A stretch of DNA of 64,000 bases from Nocardioides sp. R-C-SC26 (GTDB lineage Bacteria > Actinomycetota > Actinomycetes > Propionibacteriales > Nocardioidaceae): positions 66,649 through 130,648 of the forward strand of contig NZ_JAHRHK010000006.1 in NCBI RefSeq assembly GCF_021246465.1. The letters run 5' to 3'. The position numbers were made by a program, and so were the translations under genes. The notes beneath the pieces were generated by a model. The model was not told the DNA's origin and did no database searches. It saw only the letters and a program-made list of their open reading frames with translations. Numbering within the stretch: position 1 is the first letter of the stretch; each line of letters starts with the position of its first letter. Positions 1-9,847 of the stretch are shown here, piece by piece.

Positions 1-35
1 CCGAGGAGCCGACTCCATCAGGAGTCCGCCCTCGG
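1..35. repeat. Nested inverted repeat, possible terminator
   Basis: GACTCC (11-16) and GGAGTC (21-26) form a 6-bp stem around ATCA, and outer arms CCGAG (1-5) and CTCGG (31-35) can extend it. It lies about 40 bases past the stop of the minus-strand ABC transporter operon, so it could terminate that operon. There is no T-tract, and the left edge of the window hides what lies beyond. Confidence 0.3.
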
Positions 36-74
36 CCGTCGTGCTGTGCAGTCGTGCGCTCGCCCGGGCCGTCG

Positions 75-1250
<1,176 letters not shown>

Positions 1251-1254
1251 GGGC

Positions 1255-2109
1255 TTATCCCTTCACGGCGCCGGAGGTGAGCCCGGCGACGATCTTTCGC
1301 TGGAAGAGCAGGACGATGACGATGATCGGGATCGTCGAGATGACGGCACCCGCCGCGAGCAACGACGCCGGCCGGTTGAACGGATCGGATCCCACGAAGA
1401 ACGACAGCGATGCCGGGATCGGTCGGGCGTTCTCGGTCGAGGTGAGCGAGATCCCGAAGACGAAGTCGTTCCAGGCGAAGAAGAACGTGAGGATCGCTGC
1501 GGTGAAGACCCCCGGTGCGGCGAGCGGCACGATGACGCGCCGGAACGCCTGCCAGGACGTGGCGCCGTCCACCTGGGCGGCCTGCTCCATCTCCCAGGGG
1601 ATCTCGCGGAAGAAAGCGGAGAGCGTCCAGATCGCCAGCGGCAGCGTGAACGACATGTAGGGGATGATCAGGCCCGGCCAGGAGTCGTAGAGCCCGATCG
1701 TGCGCCACATGTCGAACAGCGGCCCCACCAGCGAGACGACCGGGAACATGGCGAACGCCAGCGCCATCGAGAGCACCAGCTTCTTGCCCCGGAACTCCAG
1801 TCGCGCGATCGCGTACGCCGCGAGAGTCGCGATCGCGACGGAGAGCAGCGTCGCGATCAGGCTGATGCCGATCGAGTTGAAGATCGCGCGTCGGAACTGG
1901 TCGTTGTCCCAGACGTCGCGGTAGTTCGCCCACCCGGCGAAGTCGCCAGACGCCGGGAAGAAGCCCGGGCTCCCGTTGGTGATGGCGATCTGGGACTTGA
2001 AGGAGAGCGAGATGATCCAGACGACGGGTAGGAGACACCAGGCGAGGATGAGGACGCAGCCGAGCGCCGTGCCGCTGCGACGGAGCCAGTTCGGGGTGGT
2101 CGCGGCCAT
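1255..2109 (-). CDS. sugB: Sugar ABC transporter permease, SugB type
   Basis: The 284-aa inner-membrane protein has about six hydrophobic segments, the first at residues 13-35. It carries the EAA loop that docks on the ATPase (EQAAQVDGATSWQAF and following residues), as in the MalG/carbohydrate-uptake-2 permease family. The ATG at 2109 lies 2 nt from the stop of the preceding permease, which marks translational coupling. A longer open frame upstream is only the antisense/out-of-frame extension across sugA. It should form a heterodimer with the SugA-like permease. Confidence 0.85.
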   Translation of the reverse strand: MAATTPNWLRRSGTALGCVLILAWCLLPVVWIISLSFKSQIAITNGSPGFFPASGDFAGWANYRDVWDNDQFRRAIFNSIGISLIATLLSVAIATLAAYAIARLEFRGKKLVLSMALAFAMFPVVSLVGPLFDMWRTIGLYDSWPGLIIPYMSFTLPLAIWTLSAFFREIPWEMEQAAQVDGATSWQAFRRVIVPLAAPGVFTAAILTFFFAWNDFVFGISLTSTENARPIPASLSFFVGSDPFNRPASLLAAGAVISTIPIIVIVLLFQRKIVAGLTSGAVKG

Positions 2110-2111
2110 GG

Positions 2112-3044
2112 TCAGCCCTCCTGCCGTGCTTGGGCGAGGTCGACTCGGAAGAGTTTCACGATGACCACCGCGATCAGCAGGACGGAGAGGAAGAGCAGCA
2201 CCGACAACGCCGACCCGATGCCGAGCTGGAACTGCTCGATGGTCTGGCGGTAGGTCAAGAAACTGATCGACTCGGTGTTCACCGCGCCGTTGGTCATCAC
2301 GAAGATGTTGTCGAAGATCCGGTAGGCGTCGAGCGCGCGGAAGAGGACGGCGACCATGATCGCCGCACGCATGTTCGGCAGGATCACGCGCGTCATCCGC
2401 TGCCACCAGCTGGCGCCGTCGACCTTTGCCGCCTCGATCATGTCCTCCGAGACCTGCGCCAGGCCCGCGAGGAGCAACAGCGACATGAACGGCGTCGTCT
2501 TCCAGATCTCCGAGACGCAGATCGCGATGACCGCCGGCGTCTGCTCGCCGAACCAGTTGAAGTCGGCGCCGACGAACGGCAGCCACTGGTTCACGAAGCC
2601 GTTCTGGGCGGTGAAGGCGAACTGCCAGGCGAAGCCGGAGACGACCGTGATGATGCCGTAGGGGATCAGGATCGAGGTGCGGATCACGCCGCGGGCGAAG
2701 ATCACCCGATGCATCACCAGGGCGAACACGAACCCGATCACGAGCTCGAACGCCACCGTGACGACCATGTAGAAGACGGTGATGGCGGTGTCGCGCCACA
2801 GCAGCGGGTCGGTCAGCGCGACGATGTAGTTCTCCAGGCCGACGAACTCACGATCGTCCGGCGCCGTCAGGGAGTAGCTGAACAGCGAGAGGTAGAGCGC
2901 ACGCAGCATCGGGAACGCCGTCACCAGGAGCATCAGCACGATGGCCGGTGCCACGAGGCGGCGGCCGAGCCGGGCCTCGGCGCGCGAGCGGTCGGAGACG
3001 GCGGGTCGAGCCTGGCTCCGCGTGGCCGTGGCGTGGGCGTTCAC
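2112..3044 (-). CDS. sugA: Sugar ABC transporter permease, SugA type
   Basis: The 310-aa membrane protein of the MalF/carbohydrate-uptake-1 type has a basic cytoplasmic N-terminus followed by a hydrophobic helix from about residue 30 (LVAPAIVLMLLVTAFPML). The EAA-loop equivalent is EDMIEAAKVDGASWWQR. The GTG start at 3044 overlaps the TGA of the binding-protein gene as GTGA, which fixes the start. Its length is close to mycobacterial SugA. It pairs with the next permease to form the translocation channel. Confidence 0.85.
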   Translation of the reverse strand: MNAHATATRSQARPAVSDRSRAEARLGRRLVAPAIVLMLLVTAFPMLRALYLSLFSYSLTAPDDREFVGLENYIVALTDPLLWRDTAITVFYMVVTVAFELVIGFVFALVMHRVIFARGVIRTSILIPYGIITVVSGFAWQFAFTAQNGFVNQWLPFVGADFNWFGEQTPAVIAICVSEIWKTTPFMSLLLLAGLAQVSEDMIEAAKVDGASWWQRMTRVILPNMRAAIMVAVLFRALDAYRIFDNIFVMTNGAVNTESISFLTYRQTIEQFQLGIGSALSVLLFLSVLLIAVVIVKLFRVDLAQARQEG

Positions 3045-4354
3045 AGCAGCGCCTTCCCGTCCAGGACGTCGCGCAGGAACCGCGCCGACTTCGCCGGAGT
3101 GTCCTGGTCGACCGAGGTCGGTGAATGCCACCGGGCCTGCACCGCCGCCGAGATCAGGGCATAATAGGCGCTCTTCGGACGCGGTCCGCCGTCCTGCAGG
3201 CTGTCCTGCCAGAGCTTGAGCAGATCGTCGGGGTACTCCGACAGCTCGGGGGAGGAGTACACCTCGGCGCGCGCCGGCATCAGACCCTCGTCTCGGGCCA
3301 ACGCCTCCTGTGCCTGGGACGTCGTGACGCACTGAGCGGCCTCCAGTGCCCACTCGGGGTGCTGGGAGTAGGCGCCGACGCCGATGTCGATGCCGCCCAC
3401 CGGAGGACGTGACGCTTCACCGGCGACCGTGCGCGGGTAACGGACCCACCCGAGGTCGTCGAACTCGTCTTGGGTCAGGGAGCCGTCGTCGACGAGACCG
3501 AGGTAGTTCTTGTAGACGAAGGTCCAGTTGACCATGAACTCACCGGGGCCCTCGGCGGGGAACATCTGCCCGAGGCTGGTGCCCTCGTTGGAGACGCTGA
3601 GGTCGGGCTGGGCGGCCGAGGACTCGGCCAGCTGCTCGATGATGCCGGCGGCGGCGCGGCCCGCATCGGAGTCGATATCGACCTGCGCATCCTTGCCGGC
3701 CTCGGTGTCGGAGACGATGTCGCCGCCCGCGCCGAGCACCATCGCGTTGATCCAGACCATGTAGGCCTCGTACTTGTTGGCCTGGACCCCGACCGTTCCG
3801 CCGGCCTTCGCCGCGGCGTCGATGACCTCCCCCCACGTGACCTGGTCCGACATCGAGAGCCCCGCGGCCTCGGCGAGCGACTTGCGGTACCAGAGCACCT
3901 GGGTGTTGGCCCACTGCGGCGCTGCGTAGACCTTGTCCTCCCAGGTGACGGTGTCGAGCGGTCCGTCGAGCACGCCCTCGGTGACCGCGCGCGCGGCGTC
4001 CTCGGGGAACTCCTGCAGCCACCCCGCGCTGGCGAACTCGGGGACGAAGACCGGATCGAGACTCATCAGGTCGGTGGAGGAGTCGCGCGCGGCGAGCCGG
4101 CGCGCGAGCTGCGTGCGCTGGTCGGTCGCCCCGCTGGGCAGCAGTTGGATCTGGATCCGGTAATCCTCGGTGCTGCACTGCTCGGCGAGCTTGGTGAGGG
4201 TCGCGACACCGTCGGGATTGACGTACCAGTTGAGGACGTCGTCCTCGGAGCCGCACGCGGCCAGCAGGCTCGCTGCCAGCGCGAGCGTCGCTGCGGGCAC
4301 GACCCGGCTCGCGCGGATCGCGCGATGCCGACGGCGGTGGGGGGAACGCCGCAT
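3041..4354 (-). CDS. lpqY: LpqY-like sugar-binding lipoprotein
   Basis: This 437-aa extracellular solute-binding lipoprotein has a basic N-terminus, a hydrophobic stretch and a lipobox LLAAC with Cys34. The ATG at 4354 is chosen because GGAGGTGAT sits just upstream; a longer frame from 4414 has no comparable site. The mature N-terminus (LNWYVNPDG, then TQLARRLAARDSSTDLMSLD) resembles mycobacterial LpqY, which binds trehalose released during mycolate transfer. Gene order matches lpqY-sugA-sugB-sugC. The disaccharide substrate is therefore an informed inference; another alpha-glucoside is possible. Confidence 0.75.
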   Translation of the reverse strand: MRRSPHRRRHRAIRASRVVPAATLALAASLLAACGSEDDVLNWYVNPDGVATLTKLAEQCSTEDYRIQIQLLPSGATDQRTQLARRLAARDSSTDLMSLDPVFVPEFASAGWLQEFPEDAARAVTEGVLDGPLDTVTWEDKVYAAPQWANTQVLWYRKSLAEAAGLSMSDQVTWGEVIDAAAKAGGTVGVQANKYEAYMVWINAMVLGAGGDIVSDTEAGKDAQVDIDSDAGRAAAGIIEQLAESSAAQPDLSVSNEGTSLGQMFPAEGPGEFMVNWTFVYKNYLGLVDDGSLTQDEFDDLGWVRYPRTVAGEASRPPVGGIDIGVGAYSQHPEWALEAAQCVTTSQAQEALARDEGLMPARAEVYSSPELSEYPDDLLKLWQDSLQDGGPRPKSAYYALISAAVQARWHSPTSVDQDTPAKSARFLRDVLDGKALL

Positions 4355-4369
4355 CAGATCACCTCCGAG

Positions 4370-4385
4370 TGTGAGCGTCCTCACA
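4370..4385. promoter_or_regulatory. Candidate operator upstream of the sugar transporter operon
   Basis: TGTGAGCGTCCTCACA is an inverted repeat with 6-bp arms and a 4-bp spacer. It is 15 bp upstream of the lpqY ATG, between any promoter and the Shine-Dalgarno, a usual place for a LacI- or GntR-type repressor site. No such regulator gene is in the window, so the assignment rests on symmetry and position only. Confidence 0.35.
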
Positions 4386-4441
4386 ACCTCCACGGTCCGC
4401 CGGAGTTTGTCCACCCCCTCCCGGCGACAGGCGCCGTCCGG

Positions 4442-5404
4442 CTAGCAGGAGGTCGCGCGGTCGGCGGTGCGCCGGATGCCGCGCGCGACGAGGTCGTGCA
4501 GCGCGGGCGGAAGGTCGTGACCCATGCCGTCGATCAGCATCAGCTCCGCGCCGCGGATCGCAGCGGCGGTGGCCCGCCCACCTGAGACGTGCACCATCTT
4601 GTCGGCGGTGCCGTGCACGACGAACGCCGGCACCCGCAGCGCCCGCAGGGCCGCCGTCCGGTCAGGCTGGGTGAGGATCGCCGCCATCTGACGCAGGACG
4701 CCCGCATTGCTGACCCCGCGGTCGAAGGTCTCGCCGGCCCGCTCGACGATCTGCTCGCGCGGCGTCGGGTAGGCGGGAGAGGAGATCAGCGTCCAGACCG
4801 CCACCGAGCCCTGGATGTAACCGTCACGGCCGCGACGGGAGGAGAGCAGGGACGGCACCAGGCTGGGGTGCTGCCACCCGGCGGTACGGCGCCCGGTCGT
4901 CGACATGATGCTCGTCAACGACCGCACGCTCTCGGGATGGGCGATCGCCAGGGTCTGCGCGATCATCCCGCCCATCGACACCCCCGCGACATGGGCCGAA
5001 TCCAGCCCCAGGTGCGCGAGCAGCCCGACGACGTCGTCGGCCATCGCCCGAAGCGGGTAGGGGGTCGGTGTCGGGAGCCCCGCGAACGCACGTACCAGGG
5101 TCGAGCGCCGCACGCGACCCTGAGCGCGGCTGGACCGGCCGACGTCACGGTTGTCGAAGCGGATCACGTAGAAGCCGTCGACGGCGAGCAGCCGGCACAG
5201 GTCGTCGTCCCACCAGGTCATCGGGCAGCCGAGCCCCATCACGAGCAGGAGCGGCTCGTCGGCCGGGTCGCCGAAGGTCTGGTAGCACAGCTCGATCTCG
5301 GCGGAGACGGGCGCGAAGAGCTCCTCGGAGACCAGGACCTCGGCACGCCGGGCCACGATCTCGGGGTCGTGGGCGCGGTGGGAACGAGGTGCGCGGGTCG
5401 GCAT
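4442..5404 (-). CDS. Alpha/beta-fold hydrolase
   Basis: This 320-aa soluble serine hydrolase has the nucleophile elbow GVSMGGM, an oxyanion region around VMGLGCPMTWWDDD and a C-terminal catalytic His in DGMGHDLP. It resembles the broad esterase group that includes RdmC-like methylesterases and epoxide-hydrolase relatives; the substrate cannot be read from sequence. The ATG at 5404 is preferred because a CACACT hexamer lies 6 nt upstream, giving a leaderless start; an ATG at 5437 in the same frame is the alternative. It is monocistronic and divergent from the lipase gene. Confidence 0.7.
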   Translation of the reverse strand: MPTRAPRSHRAHDPEIVARRAEVLVSEELFAPVSAEIELCYQTFGDPADEPLLLVMGLGCPMTWWDDDLCRLLAVDGFYVIRFDNRDVGRSSRAQGRVRRSTLVRAFAGLPTPTPYPLRAMADDVVGLLAHLGLDSAHVAGVSMGGMIAQTLAIAHPESVRSLTSIMSTTGRRTAGWQHPSLVPSLLSSRRGRDGYIQGSVAVWTLISSPAYPTPREQIVERAGETFDRGVSNAGVLRQMAAILTQPDRTAALRALRVPAFVVHGTADKMVHVSGGRATAAAIRGAELMLIDGMGHDLPPALHDLVARGIRRTADRATSC

Positions 5405-5559
5405 GGGCCGAGTGTGGCGCATCGAGGTTGCACCCACATCACCACCCGGTCAGGCGGTCTGATCCGTTCGGGCCAGGGCGCGGATGGTCCGAACACGGTC
5501 CAGACCAGATCCACGAAGGTGCTGCGGCGCACGGTTACATGGTCGTAATCTCCCCGACC

Positions 5560-6390
5560 ATGACCGACAGCCCGCTGGCCTCCTTCCTGCTCCCCGACGG
5601 GTTCGCGAGGCCTGGCCTGGCAACGCTCCTCAACGAGACGAGCCTGGGCCCGGAGCTCGCGCGCTACGTCCTGCGAGCCCACGACCAGCGTCTGAGCCGG
5701 CTCTCGCGCCCCCACCACCGTCGCCCCGCGCACCGGGCGACCGAGCCCGTGCTGCTGGTGCCGGGCTTCCTCGCGGGCGACTGGACCCTCACGTTGATGG
5801 CCAAGACGCTGCGCGAGCGCGGCTTCCGTACCTACCGTTCCGGCATCACCGCCAACGTGGGATGCACCCTGGACGCCGCCACCCTGCTGGAGAGCCGGCT
5901 GGAGGAGATCGTCGATCGCACCGACCGCCGCGTGCAGATCGTCGGGCACAGCCTCGGCGGCATGCTCGCCCGCGGCATCGCGGTGCGTCGTCCCGATCTG
6001 GTCTCGGGCATCGTCACGATGGGCAGCCCGATGCTGGCCCCCGGCGCGCACCACGGCCTGCTCTCCCGCGGGGTCGAGGCCCTGGTCGCCCTGAACCGGT
6101 TCGGCGTGCCCGGCGTGATGTCGGCGGAGTGCGTGGCGGGCTCGTGTGCTCGGGAGAGCTTCGAGGAGAGCCGCGAGGCGATGCCGGACGGCGTCGGTTT
6201 CACCGCGATCTACTCCCGCCGCGACGGCATCGTCGACTGGCGTGCCTGCGTCGACCCCGAGGGCCACCCGGTGGAGGTGACGGCCTCGCACGTCGGGATG
6301 GCCGTCGACCCGCGCGTCATCGACCACGTCGGCGCTGCGCTGCGCCGTCAGGCTGACGTCGCCAGCACGCCGTCGCTGCGGATCGCCTGA
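5560..6390 (+). CDS. Lipase/esterase of the alpha/beta-hydrolase fold
   Basis: The 276-aa protein has the nucleophile motif GHSLGGM, an oxyanion segment LLVPGFLAGDW, a probable catalytic Asp in SRRDGIVDW and a His in ASHVGM, a full Ser-Asp-His set. The layout resembles cytosolic triacylglycerol lipase-like proteins of actinobacteria. No signal peptide is visible. The ATG at 5560 follows a TAATCT hexamer by 8 nt, suggesting a leaderless message; an ATG at 5539 lies in frame but before that hexamer. The 3' end is followed by paired hairpin repeats facing glpX. Confidence 0.7.
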   Translation: MTDSPLASFLLPDGFARPGLATLLNETSLGPELARYVLRAHDQRLSRLSRPHHRRPAHRATEPVLLVPGFLAGDWTLTLMAKTLRERGFRTYRSGITANVGCTLDAATLLESRLEEIVDRTDRRVQIVGHSLGGMLARGIAVRRPDLVSGIVTMGSPMLAPGAHHGLLSRGVEALVALNRFGVPGVMSAECVAGSCARESFEESREAMPDGVGFTAIYSRRDGIVDWRACVDPEGHPVEVTASHVGMAVDPRVIDHVGAALRRQADVASTPSLRIA

Positions 6391-6402
6391 CCCACCGTTC
6401 TG

Positions 6403-6479
6403 CGTTGACCCGTCTCTATCTGAAGACGGGTCAACGTGAATCGGACGGTTGACCCGTCTTTACTTGAAGACGGGTCAAC
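6403..6479. repeat. Two tandem palindromic repeats (TTGACCCGTCT family)
   Basis: Two hairpins lie back to back between convergent genes. Hairpin 1 has arms CGTTGACCCGTCT (6403-6415) and AGACGGGTCAACG (6424-6436) with an 8-nt loop. Hairpin 2 has arms GTTGACCCGTCTT (6448-6460) and AAGACGGGTCAAC (6467-6479) with a 6-nt loop. A third copy is at 44402-44441. The stems are strong but lack T-tracts. They may terminate both flanking genes, or be copies of a small dispersed element. Confidence 0.8.
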
Positions 6480-6484
6480 GCAGA

Positions 6485-7501
6485 TCAGGCGCCGAAGTCG
6501 ATGGCGGCGAACGGCTTGAGCTTCTCCAGTCGGTGCTCGGCGGAGATGGTGCGGATCGTGCCGCTGCGCGAGCGCATCACCAGCGACTGCGTGCTGGCAC
6601 CGCCCGCCCGGTAGCGGACGCCGCGCAGCAGCTCGCCGTCGGTGATGCCGGTCGCGACGAAGAAGCAGTCGTCGCCGGTGACGAGGTCGTCGCCGGTCAG
6701 CACGACGTCGAGGTCGAGGCCGGCGTCGAGGGCCTTCTGCCGCTCGGCGTCGTCCTGGGGCCAGAGCCGACCCTGGATCGTGCCGCCCAGGCACTTCATC
6801 GCGCAGGCGGCGATGATCCCCTCCGGGGTACCGCCGATGCCCAGGAGCAGGTCGATGCCGGTGTCGGGGCGCGCCGCCATGATGGCGCCCGCGACGTCGC
6901 CGTCGGTGATGAACTTGATCCGGGCACCGGTCGCACGGATCTCGTCGGCCAGCTGCGCGTGGCGCGGCCGGTCGAGCAGCACGACGGTGACATCCGAGGG
7001 GCGGGAGCCCTTCGCCTTGGCCACGTTGTTGATGTTCTCGGCGACCGAGTAGCGCAGGTCGACGACGTCGGCCGCCTCCGGCCCGGTGACCAGCTTCTCC
7101 ATGTAGAACACCGCGGAGGGGTCGTACATCGTGCCGCGCGGTGCGACGGCGAGCACCGAGATCGCGTTGTTCATACCCTTGGCCGTCAGCGTCGTGCCGT
7201 CGATCGGGTCGACCGCGACGTCGCACTCGGGGCCGGTGCCGTCGCCGACCTGCTCGCCGTTGAAGAGCATCGGCGCGTCGTCCTTCTCGCCCTCGCCGAT
7301 CACCACGGTGCCGCGCATGCCGATCGAGGAGATCATCACCCGCATCGCGTTGACGGCGACGCCGTCGGCGTCGTTCTTCTCCCCGCGACCGACCCAGCGG
7401 CCGGCGGCCATCGCCGCGGCCTCGGTGACCCGCACGAGTTCCAGCGCAAGGTTGCGGTCGGGAGAGGACGGTGCGACGGCGAACTCGGGCGGCATGCTCA
7501 T
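6485..7501 (-). CDS. glpX: Class II fructose-1,6-bisphosphatase
   Basis: The 338-aa enzyme hydrolyses fructose 1,6-bisphosphate to fructose 6-phosphate in gluconeogenesis. GlpX-family signatures are present: the metal-site region GEGEKDDAP and the DPIDGTT motif, followed by GMNNAISV. Length and motifs are typical of the sole FBPase in actinobacteria. The ATG at 7501 lies 7 nt after TAGGAT (on the minus strand), so the message is probably leaderless. It is convergent with the lipase gene across two hairpin repeats. Confidence 0.95.
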   Translation of the reverse strand: MSMPPEFAVAPSSPDRNLALELVRVTEAAAMAAGRWVGRGEKNDADGVAVNAMRVMISSIGMRGTVVIGEGEKDDAPMLFNGEQVGDGTGPECDVAVDPIDGTTLTAKGMNNAISVLAVAPRGTMYDPSAVFYMEKLVTGPEAADVVDLRYSVAENINNVAKAKGSRPSDVTVVLLDRPRHAQLADEIRATGARIKFITDGDVAGAIMAARPDTGIDLLLGIGGTPEGIIAACAMKCLGGTIQGRLWPQDDAERQKALDAGLDLDVVLTGDDLVTGDDCFFVATGITDGELLRGVRYRAGGASTQSLVMRSRSGTIRTISAEHRLEKLKPFAAIDFGA

Positions 7502-7579
7502 GGCGCGGATCCTATCGGTCTCCGCGGCACCTTCCGGGCGCCGTTCAGCGGCGGCTGACCCGCCTCGGAGCAGGCGTGC

Positions 7580-8833
7580 TCACGACGTCACGGCCAGTAC
7601 CGCGACGGCGACCGTCACGCTCACCGGCGTCAGGAGGAGACCGATCCGATGCAGCTCGCCCAGGCGTACAGGCGCGTCGCAGGCGGCCATCGTGCGGCGC
7701 CAGAGCAGGTTGGCCAGCGACCCCGACAGGGTCAGTCCCGAGCCGACGTTGAGTCCGATCAGGGCCGCCAGCACCGCGACGTCGCCCAGTGGCGCGACCA
7801 GCGGTACCACGAGCAGCGTCGCGGAGAGATTGGTGAGCAGGTTGGCCAGCGCCGTCGCGACCGCGGCGATGACCAGCAGGTCGACGAAGCCGATGCCGGC
7901 CGGCAGCAGGGAGGTCACGGCGTCGCCGAGCGCCCCGACGCTCAGGGCGGCGACGACGAGACCCAGCGCGAGCACGAGGAGGGAGAACTCCGGGCGTGCC
8001 GCCGCGACGGCGTCCGGCACGGCGATGAGGCCGCGCCGGGCGGCCCACGCCGTCAGCGTCACCGTGGCGATGCCGGCGACCCAGAACGGCTCGACGTGCC
8101 AGGGCGATGTCGCGACGAAGCCGACGAGCATCGAGGCGACGACGGCGGCGGGAACGATCGGGAGGGTCGGCGTCGAGGTCGGAGTGCTCGGCACCGCGTC
8201 GGGTGGCGGCGGGCACCCGCCCGACGGCGCCAGCTCGCGGCGCAGCAGCAACCGCAGGCCGACGTACTCGACCATCAGCACCGCGGTCAGCACCGGCGCC
8301 ATCGCGAGCGCGAACCCGGCGAAGGAGAGCTCGAGGTGGGGAACGGCGAGCAGGTTCGTCAGGTTCGAGACCGGGAGGAGCAACGACGCGGAGTTCGCCA
8401 TCCGCAGGCAGGCGTACCCGCCGGGGGACACGGGGTATCCCGGCCGCCTCGCAGCGGCCACCACCACCGGTGTGAAGAGGACGACGGTCGCGTCGAGGTT
8501 GAGCGTGGACGTCACGGCTGCCGCGATCACGAACGCGACGGTGAACACCCGCACCGGATCGCCGTGGATCAGTGCGCCCAGCGCCTCGAACAGCCCCGCG
8601 CGGCCGCAGATCTCCGAGATCGTCAAGATGAACGCCAGGAACAGCACGACAGGCGCCAGGTCGAGCACGGTGCGCCGCGCGGCGTCGAGTTCGAGCACGC
8701 CGGTCGCGATGACCAGCAGTGCCGCCGCGATGGCCACGCCGCCCTCGACGGCCCGACGCGGGTTGCGATAGGCGATCGCGAGCAGTGCCGCGAGACCTGC
8801 CAGGGCGATGAGTTCACCGGCCGTCGACGACAC
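7580..8833 (-). CDS. ArsB/SLC13-type ion transporter
   Basis: This 417-aa integral membrane protein has roughly ten to twelve hydrophobic segments. The conserved stretch STLNLDATVVLFTPVV in the first half matches the ArsB/P-permease branch of the ion transporter superfamily, which exports arsenite or moves dicarboxylates and other anions. No ars genes are nearby, so arsenite is not supported by context. The GTG at 8833 is 8 nt after a GATAGT hexamer and is preferred over a GTG at 8839 only 2 nt after it. It is monocistronic and divergent from the DUF4245 gene. Confidence 0.7.
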   Translation of the reverse strand: MSSTAGELIALAGLAALLAIAYRNPRRAVEGGVAIAAALLVIATGVLELDAARRTVLDLAPVVLFLAFILTISEICGRAGLFEALGALIHGDPVRVFTVAFVIAAAVTSTLNLDATVVLFTPVVVAAARRPGYPVSPGGYACLRMANSASLLLPVSNLTNLLAVPHLELSFAGFALAMAPVLTAVLMVEYVGLRLLLRRELAPSGGCPPPPDAVPSTPTSTPTLPIVPAAVVASMLVGFVATSPWHVEPFWVAGIATVTLTAWAARRGLIAVPDAVAAARPEFSLLVLALGLVVAALSVGALGDAVTSLLPAGIGFVDLLVIAAVATALANLLTNLSATLLVVPLVAPLGDVAVLAALIGLNVGSGLTLSGSLANLLWRRTMAACDAPVRLGELHRIGLLLTPVSVTVAVAVLAVTS

Positions 8834-8930
8834 GATCACGCACTATCGCACCTCTGACGCCCGCGACCGCCGCGGGCCGCCACCCGGTCGGCGTGGTGGC
8901 CGGGGCACGGGGGTGCGCGAGAATGGTGGG

Positions 8931-9596
8931 GTGAGCCAGCAGACCCCGACCGCGTCGGATGCAGCCGGACAGGAGCCGTCCGGGCGCCCGGGCCGCTACC
9001 CGCGCACCTTCGGCGGGCTGATCGCCTCGATGATCGTCATGGTCGCGGTGGTGCTGGCGTTCGTGTTCGCGCGCAGTCTGGTGACCGACGAGCCCGACAT
9101 CCGGACCCCGGATGCGGTCGAGTACCTGCCGGCCATCGCCCAGGTGCAGACCGGCGACTACGACGCGGTGTATCCGTCGAGCCTGCCCACGGACTGGCGG
9201 GTCACCGGCTTCACCTTCGCCCCGGGGGACCGACCCTCCTACGGCCTCAACCTGTTCACCGACGACGGGCGGTTCGTCGGCATCCGCCAGGCCGATCGCG
9301 ACGTCGAGGACATGCTCGCCGAGTTCGTCGACCCCGAGCCCCGTGAAGGCGAGGCGCTCGCCGAGCCCGTCCTAGGAGCCACCTGGACGAGCTGGTCGGA
9401 CGCCGGTGGCGACCGCGCCTACTCCGCCACCCTGGCCGAGCTCGGCGCCAGCGGTGACCAGACGGTGGTCGTGTTCGGCGACGTCAGCCTGGACCGGCTC
9501 GCGGAGCTCGTCACCCTGCTCACCATCGACCCGGTGCCGGATCCCGAGCGTCCGGCGACCGGTGGCGGGTCGACGTCGGGTCCCGCCGCCGACTAG
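8931..9596 (+). CDS. DUF4245 family membrane-anchored protein
   Basis: The 221-aa protein has a short cytoplasmic N-terminus, one transmembrane helix (about residues 30-48, rich in Val/Ile/Ala) and an extracytoplasmic domain. It matches what I recall of actinobacterial DUF4245 proteins, which often sit beside xseA/xseB and glpX as here. Function is unknown. The GTG at 8931 follows a GAGAAT hexamer by 6 nt, so the message is likely leaderless. Its stop overlaps the xseB stop tail to tail by 4 bases. Confidence 0.7.
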   Translation: MSQQTPTASDAAGQEPSGRPGRYPRTFGGLIASMIVMVAVVLAFVFARSLVTDEPDIRTPDAVEYLPAIAQVQTGDYDAVYPSSLPTDWRVTGFTFAPGDRPSYGLNLFTDDGRFVGIRQADRDVEDMLAEFVDPEPREGEALAEPVLGATWTSWSDAGGDRAYSATLAELGASGDQTVVVFGDVSLDRLAELVTLLTIDPVPDPERPATGGGSTSGPAAD

Positions 9597-9847
9597 TCGG
9601 CCGCGCGGTCGCCGCGGTCCAGGACGGCGTCGAGGCGGGCCCGAGCGCCGTCGAGCCAGTCCTGGCACACGACCGCCAGCTTCTCGCCGCGCTCCCAGAG
9701 CGCCAGCGACTCCTCCAACGGCAGGCCGCCTGCCTCGAGACGACGCACGACGTCGACGAGCTCCTCGCGCGCCTCCTCATAGGAGGGGCGTTCGGTCGCC
9801 GCCGATGCGGCGTCTGCCGGGCTGGAGGATGTCTTCTTCGCTGGCAT
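9593..9847 (-). CDS. xseB: Exodeoxyribonuclease VII small subunit
   Basis: The 84-aa helical subunit has the XseB signature SYEEAREELVDVVRRLEAG followed by LEESLALWERGEKL. It forms exonuclease VII with XseA, degrading single-stranded DNA in both directions. Its ATG shares one base with the xseA stop (TGATG), so translation is coupled. The N-terminal 20 residues are a low-complexity Ser/Ala/Lys extension. Confidence 0.93.
   Translation of the reverse strand: MPAKKTSSSPADAASAATERPSYEEAREELVDVVRRLEAGGLPLEESLALWERGEKLAVVCQDWLDGARARLDAVLDRGDRAAD

Noticed and set aside
7580-8833. Arsenite efflux assignment (arsB) for the membrane transporter.
   Set aside because: The fold matches the ion transporter superfamily, but there is no arsR, arsC or ACR3 nearby and the family includes other anion carriers.
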